A stretch of DNA of 64,000 bases from Microbacterium sp. PM5 (GTDB lineage: Bacteria; Actinomycetota; Actinomycetes; Actinomycetales; Microbacteriaceae). The stretch lies in NCBI RefSeq assembly GCF_003293595.1, contig NZ_CP022162.1, positions 1,023,737-1,087,736 of the forward strand, written 5' to 3'. Both the position numbers and the translations under genes were made by a program. Shown here piece by piece: positions 8,971-19,100 of the stretch. The notes beneath the pieces were generated by a model. That model was given only the letters and a program-made list of their open reading frames with translations. It did no database searches and was not told the DNA's origin. Positions within the stretch are counted from its first letter, which is position 1. Each line of letters starts with the position of its first letter.

Positions 8971-10760
8971 GACAGGGCTCCCTCGTGCGCGAGGATGCGG
9001 GCGCGCGCGGTGAGATGCTGCGTCTCCAGCGCCGCGTCGCTGATCGTGGCGAGATCGAACGGCGCCGGAAGCAGCAGCTCGGTGTTGCGGTCGAGCGGCG
9101 AACCGCGTCGCATCAGAGGCGTCTCGGCCCAGTCGTTGGATGCCAGTTCACGGCTGCGCGACGCGAGGGCGAGGTAGTCACCGCCACTCCCCGGCACCGG
9201 ATCAGCCGCGTGGTCGACGACCGTCGTGAAGATGGAGAGTGTGCCGTCCCGATTGTCGACGAGCTCGACGGTCTGCTGCTGCTGCGGGAAGTCGATGCAG
9301 GATGCCGTCGTGATCTCCCAGAAGCCGCCGCCCGTCGACGCGGGATGCGCGAGAATCTGGTTCAGGTGCGTGTGCCCGTTCAGCCACGCCACGACGACGG
9401 GATAGCGGGCGAGCATGGCCACGAACTCGTCCGCTCCGATCAGCACCTCGTCCTGTCCGGGGCGTTGGGCGCGGTTCTCGAGGGTGTCGCTGTTGTGGTG
9501 GCTGAGAACAATGGCGAGGCGGTTCTCCTTCGTCGCCACGGCGAGCTCGGCCTCCAGCCAGTCGAACTGGTTCTTCGGGACCGCCCCGTCGGGCCCGGCG
9601 ACCTGATTGCACGTGTCCAGCCCGAACGCGCGCACATTCGCGGACAGGTCCGCTTTCCACCACGTCTCGCCGGTGCTGAGGTTGTGGTCGGTGAAACCGT
9701 GCCCCACGGGACCGGGGCGATCGGCCGTGCGGAAATGCTCCTGCATGAACTCCTGCTGGGTGAAGAGTGCACGGTCGCGGTTGGCGGGCACAGCCTTGAA
9801 ACCCGGACGCAGCCCGAGCTCGAGCCCCCACGCGTCGAGCGTCTGTTGGACGGCGCTGGTGCGCGCGGCGTACCCGCCCAAAGCCATCGCGGCGGTCGCT
9901 TCCAGCGTGTAGGACTTGCGACCGCCCACTGCCAGGGCACGCAGTTGGGTGTCCAGATCGAAGGTGCCCAGCAGGAGCGTCTCGTGGTTGCCGTACACGG
10001 TGTACCAGGGTGCGGGAAGGCCCACCGAGGCGACGGGGCGGGCGATGGCCTCGTCGAGCAGCGTCGGCAGCGTCGGGAACCCGTACGCGCCGAACGCGCC
10101 GCCCGTGGGATCGGCGGGGCGGTAGGCCCACACGGCCTCGGCCCACGCCTGCACCCCCTCGAACGTGTCGCTGGTCCGCGGATCCACGCTGAGGCCGTCC
10201 AAAAGGTCGATGTACCACCGCAGCTCCCGGTGAGAGTGCATGTCGGCGCTGTCGCCGGTGACCACGGCGGCATCCATGGGCGCACCGGTGACGGGGCTGT
10301 AGCGCAGATCCGAGATCGACTTCGTCATCGCGGCGATGACGTGGGGACTGAGCGGATCCTGCGGATGGAAGGCCGAGCCCCACGCGGAATGGTCCTGGAC
10401 GATCATCGGCTCGATGCGCCCCGGTGACTGCGCGTCGATCACGTGCATGTCCGACAGGTGGGCGAGGTACAGCAATGATCGACGGGATGCCGCGCGTCCC
10501 GCCACCGCGGCGCGGCGCAGCACATCGAGTCGCGGCAGGTGCGGCTCGCCCGGACCTGCCACCAGCCCGCGGTAGGAGCCCTTCTGCACCGCGCCCTGCA
10601 GGATCGTGCGAGTCAGCGTCGAGGGAGCCTCGGCGACCGCCGCACGGGGCGGTGCTGTCGCCAGAGCCTGCGCCAGCTGATCGCGCGGGAGCGCGCCGGC
10701 GGCGGCGAGGCCACCGACGACGGCGAGGAACTGGCGGCGGGAGAGCACGCCCACGGGCAC
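8967..10760 (-). CDS. Tat-exported metallophosphoesterase (TIGR03767-like)
   Basis: This 597-aa protein has a twin-arginine signal (SRRQFLAVVGGLAAAGALP, residues 7-25) and calcineurin-like phosphoesterase motifs in order: LAHLSDMHVIDAQSPGR (DxH), VVTGDSADMHSH (GD), YGNHETLL (GNHE), LSHHNSD and LNGHTHLNQI (GHTH). It should act outside the membrane on a phosphoester or phosphonate; the substrate is unknown. The architecture resembles the PPA1498/TIGR03767 family of actinobacteria. Two GTG starts are possible (10760 or 10754); CGGAGG is better placed for 10754. It heads a three-gene coupled unit with the lipoprotein and the membrane protein. Confidence 0.88.
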   Translation of the reverse strand: MPVGVLSRRQFLAVVGGLAAAGALPRDQLAQALATAPPRAAVAEAPSTLTRTILQGAVQKGSYRGLVAGPGEPHLPRLDVLRRAAVAGRAASRRSLLYLAHLSDMHVIDAQSPGRIEPMIVQDHSAWGSAFHPQDPLSPHVIAAMTKSISDLRYSPVTGAPMDAAVVTGDSADMHSHRELRWYIDLLDGLSVDPRTSDTFEGVQAWAEAVWAYRPADPTGGAFGAYGFPTLPTLLDEAIARPVASVGLPAPWYTVYGNHETLLLGTFDLDTQLRALAVGGRKSYTLEATAAMALGGYAARTSAVQQTLDAWGLELGLRPGFKAVPANRDRALFTQQEFMQEHFRTADRPGPVGHGFTDHNLSTGETWWKADLSANVRAFGLDTCNQVAGPDGAVPKNQFDWLEAELAVATKENRLAIVLSHHNSDTLENRAQRPGQDEVLIGADEFVAMLARYPVVVAWLNGHTHLNQILAHPASTGGGFWEITTASCIDFPQQQQTVELVDNRDGTLSIFTTVVDHAADPVPGSGGDYLALASRSRELASNDWAETPLMRRGSPLDRNTELLLPAPFDLATISDAALETQHLTARARILAHEGALS

Positions 10761-10858
10761 CTCCGGGTTGGTGCGTGACGCTATCGGGTGCGCTCAATCT
10801 AGCGGGCAGAGCGTCTCGACGACCACAACGGCAAGCCCGCGTCGCGGCAGTGTCGCGA

Positions 10859-11191
10859 TCAGGCCTGCGGCGGGTCGATCGGCTCGACGACCACAGCGGT
10901 TCCGTACGCGCAGAACTCGGTGAAGTTTCCGATCGAGCCGGAGTCGAACCGCATGGCGACGACCGCATTCCCCCCGCGCTGCTGCGCCTCCGCCCACATT
11001 CGCTGCATCACCTCGAAGCGCGACTCGTAGATCACCTTCGTGTATTCGGGCATCTCGCCGCCGGCGAGCGAGCGGAAGCCGGCGGTGAAGTTCTGGCCGA
11101 AGTTCGCCGAACGAACGGTCAGTCCCATCACCTCGCCGAGCACTTTCGTGATGCGGTAACCGGGGACGTCATTGGTGGTGACGGCGAACAT
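10859..11191 (-). CDS. YbjQ/UPF0145 family protein
   Basis: This encodes 110 aa with the YbjQ pattern: VPGYRITKVLGEVMGLTVRS at the N-terminus, a middle helix with YTKVIYESRFEVMQRMWAEA, then GGNAVVAMRFDSGSIG. Family members form homopentamers and are often called heavy-metal-binding by homology; no biochemical role is firmly known. It stands alone and reads away from the glnA terminator and attL site that lie just beyond its 5' end. Confidence 0.9.
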   Translation of the reverse strand: MFAVTTNDVPGYRITKVLGEVMGLTVRSANFGQNFTAGFRSLAGGEMPEYTKVIYESRFEVMQRMWAEAQQRGGNAVVAMRFDSGSIGNFTEFCAYGTAVVVEPIDPPQA

Positions 11192-11298
11192 CGATCCTCG
11201 TCTCTGTCGTCGTATGCCCGCGGCCGTGGGTGGTGCGCGGGGGAGAGCGACGCCACGATCCTACGGATGCGGCGGCATCCTTCGCGAGGGGATGACGG

Positions 11299-11335
11299 CG
11301 AAGAGCCCGCCGGCGCGATGCCGACGGGCTCTTCG
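11299..11335 (-). terminator. original glnA1 terminator, separated from its gene
   Basis: The stem CGAAGAGCCCG (11299-11309) pairs perfectly with CGGGCTCTTCG (11325-11335). It lies 12 nt beyond the duplicated glnA1 3' end (reverse strand HELYFGV-stop at 11348-11371), where a glnA1 terminator would be expected. The integrated element now separates it from the functional glnA1 by about 10.8 kb. Confidence 0.75.
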
Positions 11336-11354
11336 GGTGGGCGTCGCTCAGACG

Positions 11355-11370
11355 CCGAAGTACAGCTCGT
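11355..11370. other. attL: left attachment site of the glnA1-integrated element
   Basis: CCGAAGTACAGCTCGT is identical to 22166-22181 in the 3' end of glnA1 (attR). On the reverse strand this site still encodes the GlnA1 C-terminus HELYFGV followed by TGA at 11348-11350, although no glutamine synthetase body precedes it. This is the remnant left when an element recombines into the 3' end of a gene and supplies its own copy of the tail. Confidence 0.85.
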
Positions 11371-11579
11371 GCGGGAATCGGGAACGTGTAGCCGCGGATT
11401 CACGCAGATTCCGACACTCGCGAACGAACTCGAGTTGACCGGCGCATGCCAGATCATGTGGAGTTTGTGTCGCGCTAGAGTCGCGAGACGCTGCGCTCCG
11501 CAACGAACGTTTCAACGACGCTGAGACGCCGAATAGCGGTGCACGCTTTGCGATAGGCCGCTTGGGTTCACACCGGACT
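11371..11579. other. left end of the element, no gene seen
   Basis: This stretch of about 210 nt between attL and the stop codon of the 1378-aa gene has no supported ORF. It contains ATGTGGAGTTTGTGT at 11456-11470, which recurs with one mismatch at 21931-21945 near the other end in the same orientation and may be an integrase or excisionase arm site. Confidence 0.5.
11456..11470 (+). repeat. 15-bp direct repeat near both element ends, left copy
   Basis: ATGTGGAGTTTGTGT here matches ATGTGGAGTTTCTGT at 21931-21945 (14 of 15). The copies lie about 85 nt inside attL and 220 nt inside attR. An arm-type recombinase site is a guess. Confidence 0.4.
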
Positions 11580-14500
11580 TCAGCCTTCGCGGCGCCGGGT
11601 CGGCCAGTCGATCTTCGACACTTTCCTGGGACCGACTGCGAATTGGCCAGCGAGTGAGTGAACAAGCTCAATCCGGTCCTCTGCCAGTCGGTAAGAGGCA
11701 CTCGCAGTGATCCAGCGGTAATCGCCCCCAGGAATTCCGTGGTCACTGGCGGAGTGCTCATGCCCAACGAGCACGGTCCAAAACAGTTCGTACCCGGCGT
11801 CCCTAATCGTCGGCAGCAGGTCCCGGCGTAGGAGGAGAGCGTTCGGGCCTCCTGAGGACGCCGCTGGATCGAAGATGGCCACGCCCAAGTCATCTCGCCA
11901 TACGAAATCTACTCCGCTGGTGAGGTGGAGGATCTCAAACAGCCGGCGAGATGGAACGAAAGCACGCGTCTCTTCATCGGCCGACGAGTCCCGGTCAGTT
12001 CCCGTGCCGCCGTACCACGCACCGCACTGCAGAAGCTCGGCCGGTTGTTCACCCCCCGAATGCGAGTTCCAGTCTTCGATCACTCCGCTGGCCCACTTCC
12101 ATTCGGGGGCATGGGGATGTGCGCCCAATAGAGCATTGGCGACGTCAGCCGAGTCAGGCATCCACCGGCCATACCAATCTCGGTCCTGCGCCCAAGCGAA
12201 GAGCGCTTCCGCGTCTTCGCTTGGGACAAGGTAGGCGTGCAGCTGCATCCATGAGTCTCGCGTCGGCGGGCGTAGCGCGAGGATCTCGGGTGGGTGCTGT
12301 TGCTTCCATCCCGGGAAGCTCAACAGTGTCAGCCACCCTTGACCGTCAGGGTCGGTCACTGCGAGCAGATCCAGAGGATCCGGCACTCCGCTGAGATCGT
12401 CCGGGTACTCGTTCACCACGCCACGGGGGAACTCGACCAGCTGAGGCGAGAACCACTGGGGACCCTCGTCCAACGCGCGCTCAGGTTCTCGGACCAGCAC
12501 GGTCACATCGATGTCTCGCCAGATGAGCTGTTCGGCGTATGAGTACGCATGCGGGGAAGAAGTCGACCACCTGTCGTCTACCTCCAGTTGGTCAGATACC
12601 GCTCCGAGAACTTCGTAGAAGCCGATCCACTGATACTTCTTGCCTATTCGTTCGACCGGCCCATCCGAGCGGCCACGCGACAGCCCCCTATCGATCTCGT
12701 CTAGCAGCTCCGGCGTCCACCCGAGGTCGCGCACGCGGTCGAAGACGGCCTCCTCGACCGACGCTTGTAGAGCGCGTCGATCCGGTGTCACGAAGTTCCG
12801 CACCGCCGGCTCGATCTTGTAGCGCCCGAAATCGCCCATTCCTGTGAGCGAACGCCAGATCGATCCGTACTTGTAGTCCGGACGTGCAGTCAACTCCTCG
12901 ATCTCGTCGCGAGCAGTAGTCTCGATGGGCCACGACGCCCCGTACGGAGGTTGCCCTTTCGGTCCTACCCACCCGGATCGCCCTGCGGTTTCGAACACCC
13001 GCCGAACATAGTCGCGTGTAAGGAGATGTCGTGGCCATCCCCCGGCTACCCACTCTGCCAGCGGCACTGCGAGGCGAGTCGCCCGAGCTTCGTCGCGGAG
13101 CGCTATCCCGCAGGCAGCAGCAACAGCCCGCTCCACCACGTAGGGGTCGTTGACCCGAACCAGCTGCGACAGTGCAGACGCCAAAGCGTCGACCTCGTGC
13201 TCGCCGAGTGAAACGAGCGCCTTCGTGGCGCTGTCCCGGACTCGGCGGTCGGTGGCGCTTGTGCACCAGCCCAGCAGAAGCAGGGCAAGTTCTGAGGTGT
13301 TGCCGTCCGTGCGCGCAAGCGCAGTGGCGCTCTTGGGCCAAGCCCATTCGATCACGGTGCGTACGGGTGAACGCTCGTCAGGGTCGAGCGCTCCGATGAG
13401 CCACAGCGACCACGTTGCGTCGCGCTCGGGCAGGTTGAGAGAAGTCAAGTATTCGTGAAGCCAGCGCGCGTTCAAAGGATGACCTGGGATACAGGCCACG
13501 CGCACGAGCTGAGCCCACGCCTCAGTTTGGTGCCGAGGCGTCTTCAGTAGTGCCCGCACGATGTGCTCCGCCCGGGCGCCTGAGGCTGCGGGCTCACGAA
13601 GCGAGAGACTTTCCATGAACGCGTCGACCACGTCGTAGGGGATACCTGCAGAGTGGTCGAAACAGTCGATGAGCTCCAGGCCGTGCACTTCCGGCAGAAG
13701 CACCGCGAGCGCGCCTAGGACGCCTCGCTCGACCCAACTCGCGGTCCCTAGGGATTGCACCCACCCGGTGATAGCCGCAGGCGTTCTAGCAGCGATGATC
13801 TGGGCCCGAGCGACGTCACCCAGACGCTGGTAACCGAAGCTGACGTCTTCGGTTCCGACCTCGATGAGCACACCCTCGTCGAGTAGCCCCTTCAGCAGAC
13901 CCTTTGACCACGACCGGCCGGGCAGGAGAGCTGTGCAGATGTCATTCGCGATGACGCGGGTAACCCGCCTTCCCTTCAGCGCCGCGAGTTGACGCACAGC
14001 TGCGGCGACCAAGTCGGTCTTCGAGTCGTAGTCGCAGCGGTCGGCGGCGGCCAAGCGAACGTTCGCTGCCTCGATGAATGCCCCGCACACCGTAGTGAGC
14101 CCCGCCGAGCCCAGCATGAACCTGCCAGAGCCCAGGGTGGTCAACGCTTCACAGGTCAGCCGCAGGAACAACGGGTTGGAAAACTCAGGATCGAAGACGG
14201 GGAACGTCGGGACGTCGAGGCCATACTCGGAGGCGAAGCGCCGCACCGCGGCCTCGGTCGACTCCTCGAAGCCAAAGTGCTCCGCAGCGGGGAGATCGGA
14301 CTCGCCAACTACCGGCATCACAAACTCAGTCCGGCATGAGATCACGAGCCCCACCGAGGGGTGGCGGGACGATTTCGACCTCAGCGCCTGCACTACTGCG
14401 GACCACCGCTCGGGCTTCTCGCTCTCGTTCACAGCGTCTACGACCAACAGGGCCCTATTCCCCGACGCTTCTGCGGCCGCGCTCAATAGCGCGAGAATCT

Positions 14501-15716
14501 CGTCCACGTTGCCTGGCAGTTCAGCGAGCTCCGGAAGCTGCACGAGGAGGTTCCGCGCGTCAAAGTCCTGGCCGAGCAACATAACAGTCGGGAGCCCCGC
14601 GGCGATCCGGTTCATCGCCACGTCGCAAAGGAGATGCGTCTTTCCAGCGCCTGCCCGACCCGTCAGCAGCAGCTCGCCTTGCACGGCCGCAGCAGTCGCC
14701 GGCGATGCACAGAGGCTGCGCGCCGCGCCCAGAGCGCTGAGCGAATCGTGGACGTTGCTGTGCAGCGACCCAGCATCGCCAACGTAGTAGCCACCCTCGG
14801 TGCGAGACCGGTGGCGCAGCAGCGTGCTCACTTCTTCGAGCGCGGCGAGTGCAGCGAGCACCTCCGCGGTTGGGACCTCCAACTCGCCGAACGTTCGCAC
14901 CTGCCCGATGATCCGGTCAATCCGCGCGTCTGCCGTGTTCAGGGCGGTCTCGCAGGATTCGAGAGCATCTCGGAAGGCATCCTCGTCGCCTTCGGGAGCT
15001 CTCCACGACCACCGGCGGGCGGACCTCAAGTCCGCCAGGATTCGCTGCCACCGCGAGATGTACACCGATGTCCGGCCCGCGCCGTCAAGGACTTGAACTG
15101 CATCGACCTCTACATGAAGTTGCGGGCTGTAGCGCCGCCCCAGCTTTGCTGCGACATCCTGGATGCGTTCCTGCTGCTGCGCCTGAGTTAGGACGCGTTC
15201 GTCGAACCAGTAATGGACTCGCCCGGCGTTGCTGGACTTGGTAAGCGCGGCAATCAGTTCATGCGCTCCGAGGAACTCGACCGTGACTGCGCGCTCCTGC
15301 TCGTCCGCGATCTGCTCCCATTTCTGCTTCTCCTCTTCCCAGAGAGTGAAGGCTGACTTCGACTTCTCAGTGTCACCAGCGGGGAGATCGATGGGCATCG
15401 TGACGAAGTAGCGCCGGAGCGCCGGCTCGGTGTCCAGAGTGCGCAGGAACGACTTCTTGACCTGACTAGCGGCCGAGGAGTCGAATGAATTCACGTACTT
15501 CGCTTGCCACGCCCACACGTCACCGTTCGGGAGGACCCCTCGTCCTTCTCGTCCACCGTCCGGATTCCCGAACTTGTGAAAGCGTGTGCCCGTCGGCCAC
15601 TTGATGATGTCATCGCGGATCAGGATTGAGGCGAGCTCCTCGAATCCGCTCGGGCGAGACGCCGGCTTGCCGTGCGGTCGGATGCGGGCGAAGTCGATGT
15701 CGCGAGGTGAAGGCAC
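11580..15716 (-). CDS. nuclease-STAND NTPase fusion, candidate anti-phage effector (Avs-like)
   Basis: This encodes 1378 aa. The N-terminal part (about 20-160) has a restriction-endonuclease fold pattern: FEEL (25-28), NPDGGREG (Asp 53) and WAWQAKY (Gln 71, Lys 73), the QxK form of PD-(D/E)xK typical of Mrr-like nucleases. The centre holds a P-loop GRAGAGKT (353-360), Walker B LLVVDAVNE (423-431) and a sensor-like LVISCRTEF (457-465), as in STAND/NACHT ATPases. About 800 residues follow without a recognised domain, probably helical repeats plus a terminal sensor. Nuclease-STAND fusions of this layout (Avs proteins) recognise phage proteins and then degrade DNA; that role is inferred here. The GTG at 15716 has no ribosome site but GATAAT lies 5 nt upstream. 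It is divergent from the 1193-aa gene within the glnA element. Which Avs type it is cannot be decided by eye. Confidence 0.82.
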   Translation of the reverse strand: MPSPRDIDFARIRPHGKPASRPSGFEELASILIRDDIIKWPTGTRFHKFGNPDGGREGRGVLPNGDVWAWQAKYVNSFDSSAASQVKKSFLRTLDTEPALRRYFVTMPIDLPAGDTEKSKSAFTLWEEEKQKWEQIADEQERAVTVEFLGAHELIAALTKSSNAGRVHYWFDERVLTQAQQQERIQDVAAKLGRRYSPQLHVEVDAVQVLDGAGRTSVYISRWQRILADLRSARRWSWRAPEGDEDAFRDALESCETALNTADARIDRIIGQVRTFGELEVPTAEVLAALAALEEVSTLLRHRSRTEGGYYVGDAGSLHSNVHDSLSALGAARSLCASPATAAAVQGELLLTGRAGAGKTHLLCDVAMNRIAAGLPTVMLLGQDFDARNLLVQLPELAELPGNVDEILALLSAAAEASGNRALLVVDAVNESEKPERWSAVVQALRSKSSRHPSVGLVISCRTEFVMPVVGESDLPAAEHFGFEESTEAAVRRFASEYGLDVPTFPVFDPEFSNPLFLRLTCEALTTLGSGRFMLGSAGLTTVCGAFIEAANVRLAAADRCDYDSKTDLVAAAVRQLAALKGRRVTRVIANDICTALLPGRSWSKGLLKGLLDEGVLIEVGTEDVSFGYQRLGDVARAQIIAARTPAAITGWVQSLGTASWVERGVLGALAVLLPEVHGLELIDCFDHSAGIPYDVVDAFMESLSLREPAASGARAEHIVRALLKTPRHQTEAWAQLVRVACIPGHPLNARWLHEYLTSLNLPERDATWSLWLIGALDPDERSPVRTVIEWAWPKSATALARTDGNTSELALLLLGWCTSATDRRVRDSATKALVSLGEHEVDALASALSQLVRVNDPYVVERAVAAACGIALRDEARATRLAVPLAEWVAGGWPRHLLTRDYVRRVFETAGRSGWVGPKGQPPYGASWPIETTARDEIEELTARPDYKYGSIWRSLTGMGDFGRYKIEPAVRNFVTPDRRALQASVEEAVFDRVRDLGWTPELLDEIDRGLSRGRSDGPVERIGKKYQWIGFYEVLGAVSDQLEVDDRWSTSSPHAYSYAEQLIWRDIDVTVLVREPERALDEGPQWFSPQLVEFPRGVVNEYPDDLSGVPDPLDLLAVTDPDGQGWLTLLSFPGWKQQHPPEILALRPPTRDSWMQLHAYLVPSEDAEALFAWAQDRDWYGRWMPDSADVANALLGAHPHAPEWKWASGVIEDWNSHSGGEQPAELLQCGAWYGGTGTDRDSSADEETRAFVPSRRLFEILHLTSGVDFVWRDDLGVAIFDPAASSGGPNALLLRRDLLPTIRDAGYELFWTVLVGHEHSASDHGIPGGDYRWITASASYRLAEDRIELVHSLAGQFAVGPRKVSKIDWPTRRREG

Positions 15717-15953
15717 GATTCATTATCGCGTTCGGCAATACCGGGAGAATGGGCGAAATGATTCGACTTGTCGAGACGCAGCCCAGGTCCTCGGACAGTT
15801 CGGTAGTCCAGCCGACCGGTAACGAGGTCGAGGTAACGGCAGCAACTCTGCTTCAAATGGGCACCCGCATGTCGCCTTTCGCAGATAGCCTGAAAGTCCG
15901 CTCAGTGACCACCAATCAGCACTTTTTTGATGCGTAGGAGGTAACCGACCGTC
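15717..15953. promoter_or_regulatory. divergent intergenic region between the two STAND genes
   Basis: This region should hold both promoters. On the reverse strand GATAAT (15722-15727) ends 5 nt before the GTG of the 1378-aa gene. On the forward strand TAGCCT at 15886-15891 is the best -10 candidate. The DNA is visibly less GC-rich than the host chromosome. No coding frame is supported here. Confidence 0.4.
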
Positions 15954-16121
15954 ATGGCCCGAGTTCCCATACCCAAGCAGAAGGTGACGCGTGAACCGAC
16001 CCACTTGGTTGCCGCCGACGAGCGTCTGCGCGGGCAGGAGCCGAGTGAGTACTTTGGGTCGAGATGTTGCGATCGGAGAGGCGGATTCGTAGATGCCCGA
16101 CTTCGGCCCCTTTTCCGTTGA
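15954..16121 (+). CDS. candidate 55-aa leader protein upstream of the STAND gene
   Basis: An ATG at 15954 follows TAGGAGGT, the strongest ribosome site in the element, with about 10 nt spacing. It opens 55 codons beginning MARVPIPKQKVTREPTHLVA and ending with TGA at 16119-16121. The frame overlaps the start of the 1193-aa gene (16093) by 29 nt in another frame, so translation could be coupled. The N-terminal 35 residues use plausible codons; the last 15 are Arg/Cys-rich and less protein-like. I do not recognise it. It may be a small defence component, a leader for translational control, or an accidental frame behind a real ribosome site. Confidence 0.4.
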   Translation: MARVPIPKQKVTREPTHLVAADERLRGQEPSEYFGSRCCDRRGGFVDARLRPLFR

Positions 16122-19100
16122 GCCAGCGCAAGTAGCGGCACTCGGTGGAGCAAACTTCGGCCAGTTCGTGAGCCGATTACTCGCGACTGAGACGGCTGCG
16201 CACGGCATGACCGGCGAGACTCTCGAAACGACGTACCTCGAGAACGTCGGAGATGGCGGAGTCGATGCGGGTGTTCGACACGCGATCGCGACGCGATGGA
16301 TCCCCGCAGGCGAGAGCGCCTGGCAGTTCAAAGCGGGTGACTTGACTCCCGCGAAGTGCAAAACCGAGCTGAAAGGTGCTACGTGGGCAGCCGAGATTCT
16401 CCGCAATGGCGGGAAGTATCGCCTTGTGCTCGGCGCGAGCCTGACCTCCGCGAAGCTGGCACTTCGACGTGCCAAGTTGATTGAGGCCGCCACTGATCTC
16501 GGTATCACCGACCCTGAGTCCAAGATCGAGATTGTCGCCGCGGACCGACTCGCAGCTTGGATCGAGGAGTATCCTGCGCTTGCCGTGAGCCCGCTCCTGC
16601 GAGGCACCGGCGTGATCGGACAGACCCTCGACGAGTGGAGCCGCTCCAACCGCCACGCGACCTCGTGGGTGTCGTCCAACGATCGCGACAACAAGATCGA
16701 AGCGATCCGCAACCTGGTTTCTGGCTCGGATCCGCTGGACTTGCACCTTGACGGAGTGAGCGGCCTCGGAAAGACGCGATTAGTACTCGAGGCGTTGCGT
16801 GGCCAAGACTGCGAACCACTCGTCGTGTATTCCCTCGCGGCAGATAGCTTCCCTGTCACCGTGCTGAGCCAGCTCCAGGCCCAAGGTCGGACAGCGATCG
16901 TTGTGGTTGATGAGTGCGATGGCAAGCAACATGAGATCTACGCCTCCGCCTTGGTAACGGGGTCATCTATTCGACTGATTACGGTTGGAGAACCCGGAGG
17001 GATCGCAACCCGAACGCCGATGATCAAACTCGGCGCGTTCGGCGACGAAGCGATGAAGGAACTTCTGCGGGCGAACCGGCCGCAGCTCTGGCCAGAAGCG
17101 GAACGCGTGGTAGTCGAAGTCGCCTCCGGCAACATCGACTACGCGTTGAAGCTTGCACAGGCTCTACTCGAGCGCGGACCAGGGTCGGCCGGGACTCTCG
17201 TCACCGACGACGACCTTCGGGCATTTTTCCGAGCGCAGCTCCCGGACGGGCACCTTTTTTTAGCTAGTTGCGCGCTGGCGCTCTTCACTCGCTTTGGCCA
17301 CGACGGGGAAGTCACGAATGAGATTGACACGATCGCTACCGGACTGGGTCTCGCGCCTGCTGACTTGAGGGGTGCCGCTGCGGCACTGCAGCGACAGGGT
17401 CTTCTCTCCAAACAGGGGCGATTCAGAGCCGTCTCGCCACACCCGTTGGCGCTCTACCTCGCCGGGCAGGCATGGGCACAGTTTGGGCACGAGATTGTCG
17501 CGGTTCTCCTGCCGACGCTGGACCCCGAACTCTCCGAACGGCTGTTTCGCCGCGCGGCGGAGATCGGAGAACTTGAGAGCGACAGCCCGGCGATCACCGC
17601 CGTCCTTGCAGCGGGTGGGCCATTGGCTTCTCTGGAGTCGCTCGCCGCGGACCGGAACTCAGCGTTGCTGATTCACTTCGCAATTCTCGCGCCGGAAGCT
17701 GTCACGGAGCGATTGTCTGAGATCATCAGTCGGGCCTCCGGTGAGGAGTTGCGCGGCGGGAGAGCAATACGGCGCGACCTCGTCTGGGCCTTGGAAAAGC
17801 TGGCGTGGCACTCCCGGACGTTCGCCCAGGCAGCTGACTCGCTCCTCGCCCTCGCGGTTGAAGAAAACGAGACCTACAGCAACAACGCGACCGGGACCTG
17901 GATTGAGTTCTTCGGGACTATGCTCCCCGGAACTGCCGCGTCACCAGATTCGCGGATTGCCTACCTCTCCTCTATAGCGACTTCGCCTAGCTCGCGTGTT
18001 CGCCTGTTGGCTGCAAAAGCGGCCGGGCGCGCCCTCGAGATCCACGAGACGATCATGGTCTCAGGAGAGGTGCAGGGTGGAGTGGTCGTCGAGCCACGTG
18101 GACGCCCCGCGACCTACGGTGACGCCTGGGCGTATCGAAATTCGGCGATTGACATCCTTGCTGAACTCGCTCGCGACGGAGATGCCGGGGTGGCCGACGC
18201 GGCCCAGAAGGAGCTTGTCGGCTCCATCCATGGTCTGCTTGAGATTCGTTCGAACAGGGAACATCTTGCAAGCATGCTCGCCGGTCTGCCAGAGACCGCG
18301 ATCTCGCGTGTTCGTGTTGAAATCGAGGGCCTCAAGTCGCTCTTCGATCGGGCCGACGTGAGGGATGGTCGTCCGGCAGCACTTAAGTCCCTCGAAGCGC
18401 AACTGCCGGTGGAGACGCCCGCTGCACGCCTGAAGGTGATCTGCAACACTCACTCGTGGGATCGCCAGGTCGAAGAACTTGCATCCGAAATTGCGGCTCT
18501 GGCGCGGAGGACGAACGCACTCGAGCCTGCCGAACCACTTCGAGCCCTTTTGGACCAAGACTCGGAGATCCCCGCCGCCTACGCGATTGGTCGAGCGCTC
18601 GTATCGCTCGGGATTGAGTACGAGGCGGGGATTGAAATCGTCGGCCCGCTCGCGGACAGCATTCACTCCGAGGCGCTCTATGGATTCCTGCACGGTCTAG
18701 TCCTGGCTGGAGACGACGCGGCCTTCGACACGTTCCTCGATGGCGCGGATCTTCCGGCGCTGTCGGTGCTGCGCGCGTCGGTGAGGGGGCCAAGGACTTC
18801 GCAAGCCGAGGAGCGTGTTCAGCGGCTAGTCCAGGAAGTGCCCGTGGCTGAGGGAGCACGCCTGCTGTTTGCGTGGACGCGTGACGCGACGGAGGCAGAG
18901 CGTGCACGGTACGTGCGAGAGTGGTCCACTCGGCTGCGAGACCAGGCCGACTACAACGCACTCGTGGACTACGCAGCAATGCAAGTGTTTCGCGAGAATG
19001 AGCCCCTCGAGGAACTCGACCCCGTCGTTGCGGAGTTGGTCTCAAGACGTCGCGAGTTCCCTGCCGTAGGGCACGAGGAATGGGACTGGACCGTGCTTGC

